A stretch of DNA of 64,000 nt from Aliiglaciecola sp. M165 (GTDB taxonomy: Bacteria; Pseudomonadota; Gammaproteobacteria; Enterobacterales; Alteromonadaceae). Location: the NCBI RefSeq assembly GCF_007197995.1, contig NZ_VKKH01000009.1, forward strand, positions 310,001-374,000. The letters run 5' to 3'. This document shows, in pieces, positions 48,083 through 58,187 of this stretch. How positions within the stretch are numbered: the first letter of the stretch is position 1; each line of letters opens with the position of its first letter. The notes beneath the pieces are model-generated. The model ran no database searches. It saw only the letters and a list, made by a program, of their open reading frames with translations, and was not told the DNA's origin. Position numbers and translations under genes: made by a program.

Positions 48083-48847
48083 TTACTCGTCCTCTGTTGC
48101 TGTGCCGCGCTTATTAGCAGCGAGATAACTCTTCAAAATTCCCTCTATCACTCTAGGGTTTTGACCATCAGCGATACCGATAATTCCGTCAAGTACTAAA
48201 CTTTGATTTAACTTCTCTTCTTCTGCTCTGTTACTCAATTTTACCGATATTGGCAGGCAAATTACATTGGCGAAAAAAGCACCATAGAGTGTGGTTAAAA
48301 GTGCAACCGCCATTGCAGGTCCAATAGCTTTGGGATCGTCCATATTCGATAACATCGCCACCAAACCAATCAGCGTACCTATCATGCCCATCGCCGGAGC
48401 AACATCGCCCATTCCTTTATATATCTTCGCTCCAAACTCATGTCGTTCAGTAGTCATTTTGATATCTTTGGCAAGAGTATCGCGCACAACGTCTACATCG
48501 TGGCCATCTACCAGCATATCGACGCCTTTTTGCATGAAGGCATTTTCAATTTCCGCTTCTTCTAATGCAAGAAAGCCACCTTTGCGGGCAGCATCAGCCA
48601 TTTCAACGATTTTTTGAATCAAGTCATCTGGCGCTTCAATTTTGAACATAAAGGCTTTGGCGGCAATTTTTCCTGCACCAAAAAACTGTCCTAGCGTAAA
48701 TTGTGATAATACAACGAATAAGGTACCGCCAAATACAATCAAGATTGAGGGCACGTTAAGAAACATGCTGATGTCACCACCAAGCACCATGGCCATGACA
48801 ACGAACCCGATTGCACCAAGCATACCGATAAGGGTTGCTAAATCCAC
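48083..48847 (-). CDS. pomA: Flagellar stator protein PomA (MotA, Na+ type)
   Basis: Four membrane helices and a cytoplasmic loop that works on FliG. The 254-residue length and sequence (MDLATLIGMLGAIGFVVMAM, KIYKGMGDVAPAMGMIGTLI) are of the PomA type. ATG 48845-48847 begins the transcript. A sigma-28-like -10 lies 100 bases upstream. Confidence 0.93.
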   Translation of the reverse strand: MDLATLIGMLGAIGFVVMAMVLGGDISMFLNVPSILIVFGGTLFVVLSQFTLGQFFGAGKIAAKAFMFKIEAPDDLIQKIVEMADAARKGGFLALEEAEIENAFMQKGVDMLVDGHDVDVVRDTLAKDIKMTTERHEFGAKIYKGMGDVAPAMGMIGTLIGLVAMLSNMDDPKAIGPAMAVALLTTLYGAFFANVICLPISVKLSNRAEEEKLNQSLVLDGIIGIADGQNPRVIEGILKSYLAANKRGTATEDE

Positions 48848-48944
48848 AATGTCCTCCCAAGACGTCGAATACCTAATTAACCGATACGGTCCAATTCTCT
48901 CTTTTTAAGGGATTTGGCCGGATAAGTCACTGAATTATTCACTA

Positions 48945-48952
48945 TTATCGGC
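48945..48952 (-). promoter_or_regulatory. Sigma-28-like -10 element upstream of pomA
   Basis: Minus strand GCCGATAA, an exact match to the FliA -10. The -35 is less clear: TTTA lies 15 bases upstream instead of TAAA. Motor genes are usual FliA targets. The rest of the 357-base gap 48848-49204 holds the xseB promoter and little else. Confidence 0.45.
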
Positions 48953-49131
48953 TATTCAGCCTGATTCTAAAGGATATTATCAACATTCACTGTATCCTTC
49001 GAAATAACCATAGCACAACAGCTAGGAGACAAAAGCTTAGATGTAGCTAAAATAGGTTAAGCATTCATCATTATCTGACGTATTGTCCCGGTTTAAATCC
49101 TTACTCCACGCTGTTTAAGGGCTAAAAGCCA

Positions 49132-49160
49132 TTGACCCAACCTGGGGCCTCAGGTATCTT
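49132..49160 (+). promoter_or_regulatory. Promoter of xseB-ispA-dxs
   Basis: TTGACC (49132-49137), 17 bases, TATCTT (49155-49160). The spacer contains the near-palindrome CCTGGGGCCTCAGG. Located 45 bases before the xseB start. Confidence 0.5.
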
Positions 49161-49204
49161 TCTCCCTCTTTTGAAAACCCCAAATTTAGAGGAAAAAGCT
49201 TACT

Positions 49205-49456
49205 ATGAGTAACGCCAAAACCACTGACAACTTATCTTTCGAGCAGGCTATGCAAGAGCTTGAACAATTAGTGAAAGAAATGGAAAGTGGTGATTTGCCT
49301 CTAGAACAGGCGTTAGCAAAGTTTGAACGAGGAATTTCTCTCGCTCGGACCAGCCAAAGCATGTTAAAAAGTGCAGAGCAAAAAGTTCAAATTCTAATGA
49401 AGCAAAATGGTGAAGATCAATTGCAGGATTTACCACAAGAGTTAGACGATCAGTGA
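49205..49456 (+). CDS. xseB: Exodeoxyribonuclease VII small subunit
   Basis: The 83-residue product is the helical small subunit Xse[21 protein letters not shown] and [15 protein letters not shown] 49205 follows AGAGGAA. The stop overlaps the ispA start (GTGA). It is first in the isoprenoid operon xseB-ispA-dxs, as in E. coli. Confidence 0.95.
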   Translation: MSNAKTTDNLSFEQAMQELEQLVKEMESGDLPLEQALAKFERGISLARTSQSMLKSAEQKVQILMKQNGEDQLQDLPQELDDQ

Positions 49457-50346
49457 GTGTTCTGCCAAACCAACTAAAAGACTATCAGCGACGCGTTGAT
49501 AGCCTTCTCGAAAAGAATATTAACAACGCTGGTGAACACGCTCCTAGACTGAAAAAAGCGATGCAGTATGCGCTATTCAATGGCGGCAAAAGAATGCGTC
49601 CTTTTTTGGTATATGCCACAGGTGAAATGCTTGGTGCTACATTGGATGACCTAGATTGTGCCGCAGTAGCAATTGAATGTATGCATGCCTATTCGTTAAT
49701 CCATGACGATCTTCCGGCAATGGATGATGACGATATGCGTCGTGGCAAACCAACTTGTCACATCGCTTTTGATGAAGCAACAGCGATTTTGGCTGGTGAT
49801 GCACTACAGACCATGGCATTTGAAATACTTGCCAACGCTCAATTTAAAATTGATACACCTAAATTGCCATTGCAATTGATCAAATTATTAGCCAGTGCCT
49901 CGGGCTATCGAGGGATGTGTGGTGGTCAAGCAATGGATTTGGCAGCAACAAATTCCGCCATATCAGAACAACAACTGAAACACCTTCATCAACTTAAAAC
50001 AGGTGCCCTGTTAAAAGCAGCGGTTCAGATGGCCGCAGAAATCGCACCCGATGTAAGTACTGAATCGTATCAGCAATTAACCACTTTCAGTGAAGCTCTG
50101 GGGCTGGCGTTTCAGGTTCAGGACGACATTCTTGATGTGATCGGTGACTCCTCAACGTTAGGCAAACCACAAGGTTCAGACCAGGCACAAAATAAATCAA
50201 CCTATCCATCGCTGTTAGGATTGCAAGGCGCAAAAAATTATTTGTCTGAACTTCATCAACAAGCCCTTCACGCACTAGACGCTTTACCTTACAATACTAG
50301 AGTTTTAGTCGCCTTTAATGATTTTATCGTTCAGCGCGACCACTAA
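49453..50346 (+). CDS. ispA: Farnesyl/geranyl diphosphate synthase IspA
   Basis: Condenses isopentenyl diphosphate to farnesyl diphosphate. It has 297 residues from GTG 49453. The first Asp-rich motif is [15 protein letters not shown] and the second is [12 protein letters not shown]. It lies between xseB and dxs. Confidence 0.96.
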   Translation: MSVLPNQLKDYQRRVDSLLEKNINNAGEHAPRLKKAMQYALFNGGKRMRPFLVYATGEMLGATLDDLDCAAVAIECMHAYSLIHDDLPAMDDDDMRRGKPTCHIAFDEATAILAGDALQTMAFEILANAQFKIDTPKLPLQLIKLLASASGYRGMCGGQAMDLAATNSAISEQQLKHLHQLKTGALLKAAVQMAAEIAPDVSTESYQQLTTFSEALGLAFQVQDDILDVIGDSSTLGKPQGSDQAQNKSTYPSLLGLQGAKNYLSELHQQALHALDALPYNTRVLVAFNDFIVQRDH

Positions 50347-50370
50347 ACCAATAATAAAATTAGGCAATTC

Positions 50371-52236
50371 ATGACACTCGACTTAGCACACTACCCTATT
50401 CTCGCCAAAGCTGGTACGCCAGAGGAGTTGCGTAAACTTCCTCAAGAGCAGCTGGAGCAGTGCGCTGACGAATTGCGCCAGTATTTATTGTCTTGTGTAA
50501 GTAAAAGCAGTGGCCATTTTGCTTCTGGATTAGGCACAGTGGAACTAACCGTTGCATTGCACTACGTTTACGACACACCATTTGACCGTTTGTTATGGGA
50601 TGTTGGGCATCAAGCCTATCCCCATAAAATTCTGACCGGTCGTCGGGAAAGAATGACATCAATACGCCAGAAAAATGGATTGCATCCTTTTCCTTGGCCT
50701 GCAGAGAGCGACTACGATACTTTTGCAGTAGGGCATTCTTCGACATCAATCAGTGCAGCGCTGGGGATGGCGGTTGCCGCAGAAAAAGAAAAAAAAGGAC
50801 GAAAGGTCGTTGCAGTGATTGGTGATGGAGCAATGACGGCAGGTATGGCCTTTGAAGCGCTCAATCACGGTGGAGACATCGACAAAGATCTGTTGGTGAT
50901 CCTCAATGACAACGAAATGTCGATTTCAGAAAATGTCGGTGCATTGAATAGCCATTTAGCCCGTCTGCTAACCGGAAGTTTTTTCAATTCCATCCGTGAT
51001 GGTGGTAAAAAATTACTCAGTAATGTTCCACCAATAAAAGAATTTGCCAGCCGAGCCGAAGAACATATCAAAGGCATGGTTGTGCCTGGTACCATTTTCG
51101 AAGAATTGGGTTTCAATTACATTGGTCCTATCGATGGCCATGACGTAAATGGCGTTGTTGGAACCCTGCGAAACATGCGCAATATCAGTGGCCCGCAAAT
51201 TCTTCACGTAGTCACCAAAAAAGGCAAAGGATTTGAGCTAGCGGAAAAAGATCCAATAAAGTTTCACGCTGTGCCAAAATTCAATCCAAAGGAGCTAGAG
51301 CTACCCAAATCTGCACCCAGTGGCCCTACTTACTCTAAAATTTTTGGCGATTGGTTGTGTGACATGGCGGCACAAGATCCCAAACTCATGGCGATTACTC
51401 CCGCCATGCGTGAAGGTTCGGGAATGGTGAGGTTTTCACAAGAGTTCCCTGAACAGTACTTTGATGTTGCTATCGCTGAACAACACTCAGTGACATTTGC
51501 TGCTGGGTTGGCAAAAGAAGGGCTTAATGCTGTTGTTGCAATTTATTCTACATTTTTGCAGCGTGCATACGACCAATTAATCCATGATGTTGCTTTGCAA
51601 AACCTACCAGTCTTGTTTGCTATAGACCGTGCCGGAGTGGTGGGGGCTGATGGTCCGACACATCAGGGAGCCTTTGATATACCGTTTTTGCGGTGCATTC
51701 CAAATATGGTGATCATGACCCCCTCTGATGAAAATGAATGCCGCCAAATGCTGTTCACGGGTCACAAACTCAACCAACCCGCAGCCGTCCGTTATCCTCG
51801 CGGCACTGGCATGGGCGTTGATATCGATTCCAACATGAAGACAATTCCACTGGCGCAATCTCGTTCACTAAGAAGCGGCCAAAAGATTGCACTGTTAAAC
51901 TTCGGTACATTATTGCCTCAGGTATTAAACGCTGCAGAAACGCTGAACGCGACTGTTGTTGATATGCGTTTTGTTAAACCTTTGGACACCCAAGCCATTG
52001 ACACTGCTTGCCAAAACCATGATTTATTAGTCAGTATCGAAGATGGAGCCATCGCTGGCGGAGCGGGTAGCGCAGTGGGTGAATATTTACTTGCCCAACA
52101 AAAAACAAACAAATTGTTGCAGATAGGCCTGCCTGATGAATTTATCATGCAAGGCACCCAGCAAGAGATGTACGCAGAGCATGGTTTGGATGCTGACGGC
52201 ATCGTGTCCAAAGTTAACGATTTTTCATCTAACTAA
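50371..52236 (+). CDS. dxs: 1-deoxy-D-xylulose-5-phosphate synthase
   Basis: First enzyme of the MEP pathway; it joins pyruvate and glyceraldehyde-3-phosphate using thiamine diphosphate. It has 621 residues. The thiamine-binding motif is [18 protein letters not shown], and the transketolase-like second domain has [15 protein letters not shown] and the [11 protein letters not shown] block. The start ATG 50371 is 24 bases after ispA. Confidence 0.98.
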   Translation: MTLDLAHYPILAKAGTPEELRKLPQEQLEQCADELRQYLLSCVSKSSGHFASGLGTVELTVALHYVYDTPFDRLLWDVGHQAYPHKILTGRRERMTSIRQKNGLHPFPWPAESDYDTFAVGHSSTSISAALGMAVAAEKEKKGRKVVAVIGDGAMTAGMAFEALNHGGDIDKDLLVILNDNEMSISENVGALNSHLARLLTGSFFNSIRDGGKKLLSNVPPIKEFASRAEEHIKGMVVPGTIFEELGFNYIGPIDGHDVNGVVGTLRNMRNISGPQILHVVTKKGKGFELAEKDPIKFHAVPKFNPKELELPKSAPSGPTYSKIFGDWLCDMAAQDPKLMAITPAMREGSGMVRFSQEFPEQYFDVAIAEQHSVTFAAGLAKEGLNAVVAIYSTFLQRAYDQLIHDVALQNLPVLFAIDRAGVVGADGPTHQGAFDIPFLRCIPNMVIMTPSDENECRQMLFTGHKLNQPAAVRYPRGTGMGVDIDSNMKTIPLAQSRSLRSGQKIALLNFGTLLPQVLNAAETLNATVVDMRFVKPLDTQAIDTACQNHDLLVSIEDGAIAGGAGSAVGEYLLAQQKTNKLLQIGLPDEFIMQGTQQEMYAEHGLDADGIVSKVNDFSSN

Positions 52237-52404
52237 CCTGAACTCGGGATTACTAGAATGTGCAGTGGCTGATCCACTGCTTTTTCCGAAATCACTTTTT
52301 TCTTGATCCCTTAAGCAAAAATAACGCTCAATCAATAGAGATTGCGAAAGCGAATTAGGCTTTTTAGCGCTATGCTTAATAAGGGACGAATATTCGTGAT
52401 TTAG

Positions 52405-53334
52405 ATGACTACCGGCAGCAATAACACAATACACATCTGGCCTTTTTATGGCAAATTCAAACAACAACTCCATCTTGTTGTTGCCACTTTATTGCTGCTG
52501 TATTTATTAATTTTTACCGTCGATTTAACGTGGCGTCTACTTCAGTCAGACCAATCAAATATTAAGGATGATTTGTCTGACACTATTGCAAGCAATAGTT
52601 CATATAGTCCCTCGCAGGTAACAAATATCACACAACTCAAGCAGCTAAATTTGTTTGGAGATCAATCCGCACCTGCAGCCACAGAAGAAAAGCTACAATC
52701 TTTAACCAATGTGCCTGAAACCAGACTAAAATTGGTGCTTTCAGGTGTTGTTGCGTCAAGCGATCCTGAGATCGCCGCTGCGGTTATAGAACATAGAGGT
52801 TTGCAAAATACATACGGTATAGATGACCAAATAGACAATACTAACGCAACCCTAGAAGAAGTTTTTTCCGATCGCGTCATTATAAAAAATAGCGGGCGAA
52901 GAGAAACGCTCATGTTAGACGGTTACGACATTAATGAAGTATCAAATAGACGGGAGAAAATTAAGGTCGCAAGGGCCGAGTCCAGAATGCAGCCAATAGA
53001 TGAGATATCTGCAGAGGAAGCTGAAATAGCAATAAAGTTACAAAATAGCACTGCTTCCATTCGCGATTTCATAGAATTTTCTCTCCATCGGAAGGATGGA
53101 GATATCGTAGGTTTGCGTGTCGACCCAGGCGAAAAACCTGATATTTTTCAACAAGCTGGCTTTCAACCCGGTGATATTGTCGTGTCGATCAATGGATTAG
53201 AATTAGCCGACCCTCAACAAATACGGGAAGCAATAAATCCGTTACGGCGCCCTCAATCATTGCAGTTATCCGTTGAACGAGGTGACGACTCAATCACCCT
53301 GTATTTAGATATATCCGCAAGCGGATCGAACTAA
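52405..53334 (+). CDS. gspC: Type II secretion inner-membrane protein GspC
   Basis: The 309-residue product has one membrane helix (about residues 22-42, LHLVVATLLLLYLLIFTVDL), a homology region (LKQLNLFGDQ, RLKLVLSGVVASSDPEIAAAVIE) and a C-terminal PDZ-like domain (GLRVDPGEKPDIFQQAGFQPGDIVVSING; residues 233-261). GspC connects the inner-membrane platform to the secretin. gspD and other gsp genes are not adjacent, which is unusual; a TonB receptor follows 268 bases downstream. Confidence 0.9.
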   Translation: MTTGSNNTIHIWPFYGKFKQQLHLVVATLLLLYLLIFTVDLTWRLLQSDQSNIKDDLSDTIASNSSYSPSQVTNITQLKQLNLFGDQSAPAATEEKLQSLTNVPETRLKLVLSGVVASSDPEIAAAVIEHRGLQNTYGIDDQIDNTNATLEEVFSDRVIIKNSGRRETLMLDGYDINEVSNRREKIKVARAESRMQPIDEISAEEAEIAIKLQNSTASIRDFIEFSLHRKDGDIVGLRVDPGEKPDIFQQAGFQPGDIVVSINGLELADPQQIREAINPLRRPQSLQLSVERGDDSITLYLDISASGSN

Positions 53335-53471
53335 ATCGGCTTTGACACGTGTTGCTTCATTGTTGGTACAAGAACCTCTAATGTGAATACTTTTTTATAA
53401 CGTGTAGCCGTCGATATGCGTAATAACTTATCCCGTTAAATTAACCTATTCAACACTTTCATAAGAGTTTA

Positions 53472-53498
53472 TTTTTTAGTCTCTTTTTGACTAAAAAA
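53472..53498. repeat. Inverted repeat upstream of the TonB receptor gene
   Basis: TTTTTTAGTC (53472-53481) and GACTAAAAAA (53489-53498) form a 10-base stem around TCTTTTT. It may be the gspC terminator (stem preceded by T) or an operator of the receptor gene 100 bases downstream. Nothing else definite is seen in 53335-53601. Confidence 0.5.
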
Positions 53499-53601
53499 CA
53501 ACCATTTAGGTTTGGAAAAATTTCAACTTACATGAAATAATTTGATAAGGCTAGATTGGAACTTCGCTACGAAAAATAGCCAGTATTCAAGGAGAATGGA
53601 T

Positions 53602-55674
53602 ATGTTTCCCAACATAAAAAAAAGTGCCTACTGCGTCGCGATAGCCACGAGCTTAGGACAAGCCCATGCAGAATCGAATGACATCCCAGAAATTATCTAT
53701 GTGACAAGCGAACGGATCGTCACAAACCGTCTCGACACGCCCTATTCTGTTTCGCAAATATCCAATCAAGATATTCAGGAACAAAACTTTCGCAACCTAC
53801 CGGAAGTGTTTGAAAGTATTCCCGGCATACTTGTTCAAAAAACAGCATACGGCCAAGGTTCCCCTTATATTCGTGGGTTCACAGGGTTTCGCACGCTGTT
53901 CCTTATCGATGGTATTCGGTTAAACAACTCGATCTTTCGTGAAGGTCCCAATCAGTATTGGAATACTGTTGATTTAGGTTCTATCAGTAAAATTGAATTA
54001 GTACGGGGCGCTAGCTCGTCTCAATACGGTGCAGATGCGATTGGCGGAACGGTTCAGGTGTTTAGCCAACAACTAAATTTAGGAGAGATCCAACCAAACG
54101 ATACCTTTCATTTTAATTATCGTGGCGCAAGCGCAGAAGAATCACATCAAGTGTCAGCGGGTTACGTCCGGGAATCAGGAGAGACTGCCTTTCGATTTGG
54201 TGCAGGCTTCAAAGATTTTGGTGACTTGACACGTGGAGGCGGAATTGAGCAACCCAATACGGGTTACGATGAATATAATGTTGATGCAAAATTTGCTGTG
54301 CAAATTAATCCTCACTGGATATTAACCACTGCCGCTTTTCTTACTCGTCAGGATGACGTGCCAAGAACCCATAAAACCATAGATTCCACCTCTTTTGCTG
54401 GCACTACCATTGGCAACGAATTGAGGCGTGATTTGGATCATCGCCGATTACTGACTTATGCAAAAGTCACGGGTAATGGTTTGGGCGGCGTTGTCTCAGC
54501 GGCCGAATTAACCCTCTCTTGGCACTCTCAAGAAGAAAGTCGAGAGCGCCTTAGAACCGGAGATCGATTTGATGCCCAAGGTATCGAAACCGACACCTTG
54601 GGGCTACAAGGTCAGTTTGTGTCCAATTTTGATTGGGCAAGACTGATTTATGGCATTGATTATTATGTTGACCACGTGTCCAGCTATTCTTCTCGAAACG
54701 AGATCCAAGGACCGGTTGCTGATGACGCCACTTATGAGTCACTGGGTATATATGTACAAGGTCGAAAAGCACTCTCTGACAAACTAGATTTGCTGGCAGG
54801 CATAAGATTTACCCACGTAGATGTTGAAGCTAATCGGGTGAGCGATCCAAATTCTGATAGTCAGATCCGTGTTAAAAACAATTGGAGTAATCTTGTTGGA
54901 AATCTGATGCTCAATTACCGAGTAGACAGAAACCAAGCATTACATGCCGGCGTATCACAAGGTTTTAGGGCGCCCAATCTATCGGATTTAACCCGTTTTG
55001 ACAGTGCTCGAAGTAACGAGTTTGAAATTCCGGCAACCGATTTAGATGCCGAGCACTTCACCAACTTTGACGTTGGTTATAAATATCACTCCGCAGCATT
55101 CGCCGCCGATTTCTCTGCTTATTACACCATCGTAGACGACCAGATTGAACGCGTTCCAACAGGCATGCAAAATGAAGAGGGTGAATTTGAGATCAGTAAA
55201 GAGAACATTGGTGATGGTTACGTTTACGGTGCCGAATTGAACCTTGAATACCAGATAGTCCCGACCTTAAGCGTGCAAGGTGCACTGGCTTATTTACAAG
55301 GTAAAGTCGATACCTTTCCAACCTCAGAAAGACTGGTTGAGCGGGAATATATCAGTCGATTAATGCCGACAACAGCCCATTTATCCATGCGCTATGACGC
55401 CAATCAGATGCCTTGGTGGATGACTGTCAGTCTAATCGCTGCAGAAAAAGCGGACCGACTCTCCACACGAGATCAATCAGATACAGATCGCATTCCGCAA
55501 GGCGGAACTCCGGGTTATGGCGTAGTAAATTTTCGGGCTGGTTATCGATTTAGCGAACAATTAACCTTTAACTTTACCTTGGAAAATTTGCTAGACAAGG
55601 ACTATCGAATACATGGTTCGGGACAGAATGAAGCGGGTCGTAATTTTGTGTTAGGCATTGTTGGAGAGTTTTGA
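53602..55674 (+). CDS. TonB-dependent outer-membrane receptor
   Basis: The roughly 690-residue product has a signal peptide (MFPNIKKSAYCVAIATSLGQ, then AHA), a plug domain (PYSVSQISNQDIQEQNFRNL, PYIRGFTGFRTLFLIDGIRL) and a 22-strand-type barrel ending NFVLGIVGEF. Start at ATG 53602 is chosen because AAGGAG lies 7 bases before it; ATG 53596 would be only one base away from the site. The substrate (iron chelate, B12, or glycan) cannot be told. It converges on the cohesin-type gene across a perfect-palindrome terminator. Confidence 0.93.
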   Translation: MFPNIKKSAYCVAIATSLGQAHAESNDIPEIIYVTSERIVTNRLDTPYSVSQISNQDIQEQNFRNLPEVFESIPGILVQKTAYGQGSPYIRGFTGFRTLFLIDGIRLNNSIFREGPNQYWNTVDLGSISKIELVRGASSSQYGADAIGGTVQVFSQQLNLGEIQPNDTFHFNYRGASAEESHQVSAGYVRESGETAFRFGAGFKDFGDLTRGGGIEQPNTGYDEYNVDAKFAVQINPHWILTTAAFLTRQDDVPRTHKTIDSTSFAGTTIGNELRRDLDHRRLLTYAKVTGNGLGGVVSAAELTLSWHSQEESRERLRTGDRFDAQGIETDTLGLQGQFVSNFDWARLIYGIDYYVDHVSSYSSRNEIQGPVADDATYESLGIYVQGRKALSDKLDLLAGIRFTHVDVEANRVSDPNSDSQIRVKNNWSNLVGNLMLNYRVDRNQALHAGVSQGFRAPNLSDLTRFDSARSNEFEIPATDLDAEHFTNFDVGYKYHSAAFAADFSAYYTIVDDQIERVPTGMQNEEGEFEISKENIGDGYVYGAELNLEYQIVPTLSVQGALAYLQGKVDTFPTSERLVEREYISRLMPTTAHLSMRYDANQMPWWMTVSLIAAEKADRLSTRDQSDTDRIPQGGTPGYGVVNFRAGYRFSEQLTFNFTLENLLDKDYRIHGSGQNEAGRNFVLGIVGEF

Positions 55675-55721
55675 GAACCTGAGAAAATAGCTTTCCACTT
55701 ACTACCCTTTTTTCACAACAC

Positions 55722-55755
55722 AAAAATGCCACCTTCAATTGAAGGTGGCATTTTT
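55722..55755. terminator. Perfect palindromic bidirectional terminator
   Basis: A 34-base perfect palindrome: AAAAATGCCACCTTCAA followed by its exact complement, ending in TTTTT on each strand. It lies between the ends of the TonB receptor gene and the cohesin-type gene and can end both transcripts. Confidence 0.92.
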
Positions 55756-55785
55756 AATTGCTAAGCATATAAGTCGAAATACCCT

Positions 55786-56376
55786 TTAGCGATTGTGCTG
55801 GCGGCGGAACACCAAAAATAGCGGGACCATCAACAGAGCCAATATACCGGGTTCGTTGATAATGCCATTAGCGATAACTGCACTAGTGGTACCCATTGGA
55901 AAAATTTCGAATCCAAATGCGTCGCTAAGTACAGAACGCCCGAAACTGACTTCAGTAGATGTGCCATCCGGCAATACATCAACAGAGAAATCAATCGATG
56001 CAAGGGTAAAATCAGAGGGTTGCAATGCATCCAGCTCAAAATCAAACAACAGGCTTACAACAGCCAAGTCAATGACTCCGCCTAAATCACCAAAACTAAA
56101 ATCAATTGCCTCACCTAATCCAAAATCACCTAATAAGCTGCCGACTGTAATATCCGTAACAGATAACGCAGCCGCGTCGTACAAGATGTCTAAATCAAAG
56201 GCTCCTAACGAATCTGGACCACCTGCATCCAATCCACTTACCACAATATCTATGGTGACTGAATCACCCGGCATGGCATCAGTAAAACCTGGTACCGCCG
56301 AAAGGATCACAGCAGCACTTGCGTTGGAAGCAAACAACAACAGGCAACCAGCCACAAAGTGTTTTAAAAATTTCAT
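55786..56376 (-). CDS. Cohesin-like domain protein with PEP-CTERM-like anchor
   Basis: The 196-residue product has a signal peptide (KFLKHFVAGCLLLFASNASA), a cohesin-like domain (about residues 27-165: PGDSVTIDIVVSGLDAG, LGAFDLDILYDAAALSV) and a C-terminal tail INEPGILALLMVPLFLVFRR, which resembles a PEP-CTERM/exosortase anchor. Cohesins bind dockerins; the next gene upstream encodes a dockerin. It is third in a three-gene minus-strand unit. Cohesin identity is by pattern recall. Confidence 0.78.
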   Translation of the reverse strand: MKFLKHFVAGCLLLFASNASAAVILSAVPGFTDAMPGDSVTIDIVVSGLDAGGPDSLGAFDLDILYDAAALSVTDITVGSLLGDFGLGEAIDFSFGDLGGVIDLAVVSLLFDFELDALQPSDFTLASIDFSVDVLPDGTSTEVSFGRSVLSDAFGFEIFPMGTTSAVIANGIINEPGILALLMVPLFLVFRRQHNR

Positions 56377-56421
56377 AGTATTTACTCCATTTTTTCCATC
56401 AACAAAATTTAGATGTGCCGC

Positions 56422-58170
56422 TTACGGCGCACATCTAGGATTGGTACAAAGTACTGCACATCTGCGAGCATCGAGCACGTTAATTACCCCATCTCCGTTT
56501 ACATCAAGTAATGGATCACCTGGGGGAACTGGTGTATTTCTGCTACCACTGATTAGACGCACATCAAATACATCTACCTGGCCATCCGCATTCGCATCGC
56601 ACATTAAGTCGTCTTGCGTGGCGACACTTAGATCAGACAGTATTGGTGAATCGCCAGCAGCATTAGGTCTTAACACAGCGCGAACTTGAATAAATTGCCC
56701 AACTAAGGCAAGGCCAGGAGCTCCGTTGCCGACAGGCGCATAAGCAACTAATCCCAATCCAGCTTCGGAATCTGCAACGCGCGCTTCAACTTCGATGCTT
56801 GCGCCAGCAGGCACATTGCCTTGAGGTTCGCCGTTCCAACTTACCGAATCCCATTCGGTTCCGGCAGCACCGCCATCAGTGATAATGGTCCAAATGCCTG
56901 AAGGGTCGGTTTGAGTGCGTGCGCCAAATCCTGTTGCATCGCTGTAAGTATAAGGGGCTCTTCCAACAGGTACGGTAGAAATAAAGTTACAGTCATTGTC
57001 ATACTGGGAGACGGAATTGGAGCCAGTATTGATTGTCCAGATGTTATTACCTTTACCGACTATTGGACCGCGACCACCTAAGGTACCAACAGAACAATCG
57101 GGTGTCGTATTCAGATCCCCAGTAGCGGGATTAACAGAAAATTTTCGAAGGGTTGGTGTACCAAACCAAACGTTACCAAAACCATCTACCTGCACACCCG
57201 TACCACCAAAAGCGATACTTGTTTGTGTTGTACCCGTTGCCGGGTCAAAGGCATGTAGCGTGTTGCCAAGATAGACACGGTCATTGCCAACCGCGATCCC
57301 GTAGTTGCTTTGTATGGTTCGGTTTGTAGTCCAGGTATCAGTATTGGTATCAACTTCAACTAGCGTCGATCCTAGCGAAGCTCCCCATAACCGACCCGAG
57401 GCATCCACGGCACAGCCGTAATTGGTGGTATTAGTCAGTATTGGACCCGCAAGCGGCGAACCGTTGAGATCAAACTTCCAGTATTCGCGGCCGCTATACG
57501 TGCCTGCCCACAAATTGCCGTCGGTGTCCAAGCACAATGAACGACCTAGATCACTTGGGTCACCAAAGGTAGTCACCCAAATGACTCTCTCATCTCGGTA
57601 TTCACTTACTTGAATGATGCCGTCGGCATTGTCATCAATCACCGGTAACATTTCATCTGGCGTGATTGCGCAGTCGCCGTTTAGATCAGTAGACGTATCA
57701 ATAACACCATTGCCGTTACGATCAACGCCGCCTTCAACAGCAATTTTGAGCAATTCCGGCGGTCTTCCACCACTAAAATTACGATTGGCAACATACAAGT
57801 TACCTTCAGAATCTACGGCCGACCTTGACGGTGCGGGTCCCGAAAAAGCGCCATGATTGGCAAGGGCTGTCGGATCACCAAATGCGGTTAAATATCGTGC
57901 TTCTTCGCAACCATTGCCTCCATCGCCATCGGTGTTAACCCGAGAGATGGTATCCTCTCCAGCGTTAGCTACCCAAAGCACTGGGAAGGTATCCCCTACG
58001 GTATTAAGCTGAAGTTGATCGCTATTTGGTGCGTCAAAGTTGACCGAATTAAGCGTACCTAACGCAAAATCTGCGTCGGTGGTATAAGTTGTCGTGGCCG
58101 CATAAGCGCTGCTGGCAAAAAAGCATGCCGATAAGACCCCGGTTAATAACGCTAGCTGTGTTTTTTTCAC
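56422..58170 (-). CDS. Secreted beta-propeller-like protein with C-terminal dockerin
   Basis: The 582-residue product has a signal peptide (MKKTQLALLTGVLSACFFAS then SAYA), repeated SMP-30/virginiamycin-lyase-like blade motifs (SRSAVDSEGNLYVANR, GRSLCLDTDGNLWAGTY, GVQVDGFGNVWFG), EF-hand-like acidic loops at 150-190, and a C-terminal type I dockerin: loops DANADGQVDVFD (525-536) and DVNGDGVINVLD (556-567). Cysteines follow. It lies 17 bases after the TolB-like gene and 45 before the cohesin gene. Its ligand is unknown; calcium-binding is likely. Confidence 0.85.
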   Translation of the reverse strand: MKKTQLALLTGVLSACFFASSAYAATTTYTTDADFALGTLNSVNFDAPNSDQLQLNTVGDTFPVLWVANAGEDTISRVNTDGDGGNGCEEARYLTAFGDPTALANHGAFSGPAPSRSAVDSEGNLYVANRNFSGGRPPELLKIAVEGGVDRNGNGVIDTSTDLNGDCAITPDEMLPVIDDNADGIIQVSEYRDERVIWVTTFGDPSDLGRSLCLDTDGNLWAGTYSGREYWKFDLNGSPLAGPILTNTTNYGCAVDASGRLWGASLGSTLVEVDTNTDTWTTNRTIQSNYGIAVGNDRVYLGNTLHAFDPATGTTQTSIAFGGTGVQVDGFGNVWFGTPTLRKFSVNPATGDLNTTPDCSVGTLGGRGPIVGKGNNIWTINTGSNSVSQYDNDCNFISTVPVGRAPYTYSDATGFGARTQTDPSGIWTIITDGGAAGTEWDSVSWNGEPQGNVPAGASIEVEARVADSEAGLGLVAYAPVGNGAPGLALVGQFIQVRAVLRPNAAGDSPILSDLSVATQDDLMCDANADGQVDVFDVRLISGSRNTPVPPGDPLLDVNGDGVINVLDARRCAVLCTNPRCAP

Positions 58171-58187
58171 AAGTTCCTCCTGTGCCT

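Noticed and set aside
51983..51993. TGGACACCCAA in dxs
   Set aside because: It encodes the conserved PLDTQA region; the match is one base short and explained by coding constraint.
55793..56689. 298-codon plus-strand ORF opposite the cohesin and dockerin genes
   Set aside because: Low-complexity translation across two well-supported minus-strand genes; no domain or start signal.
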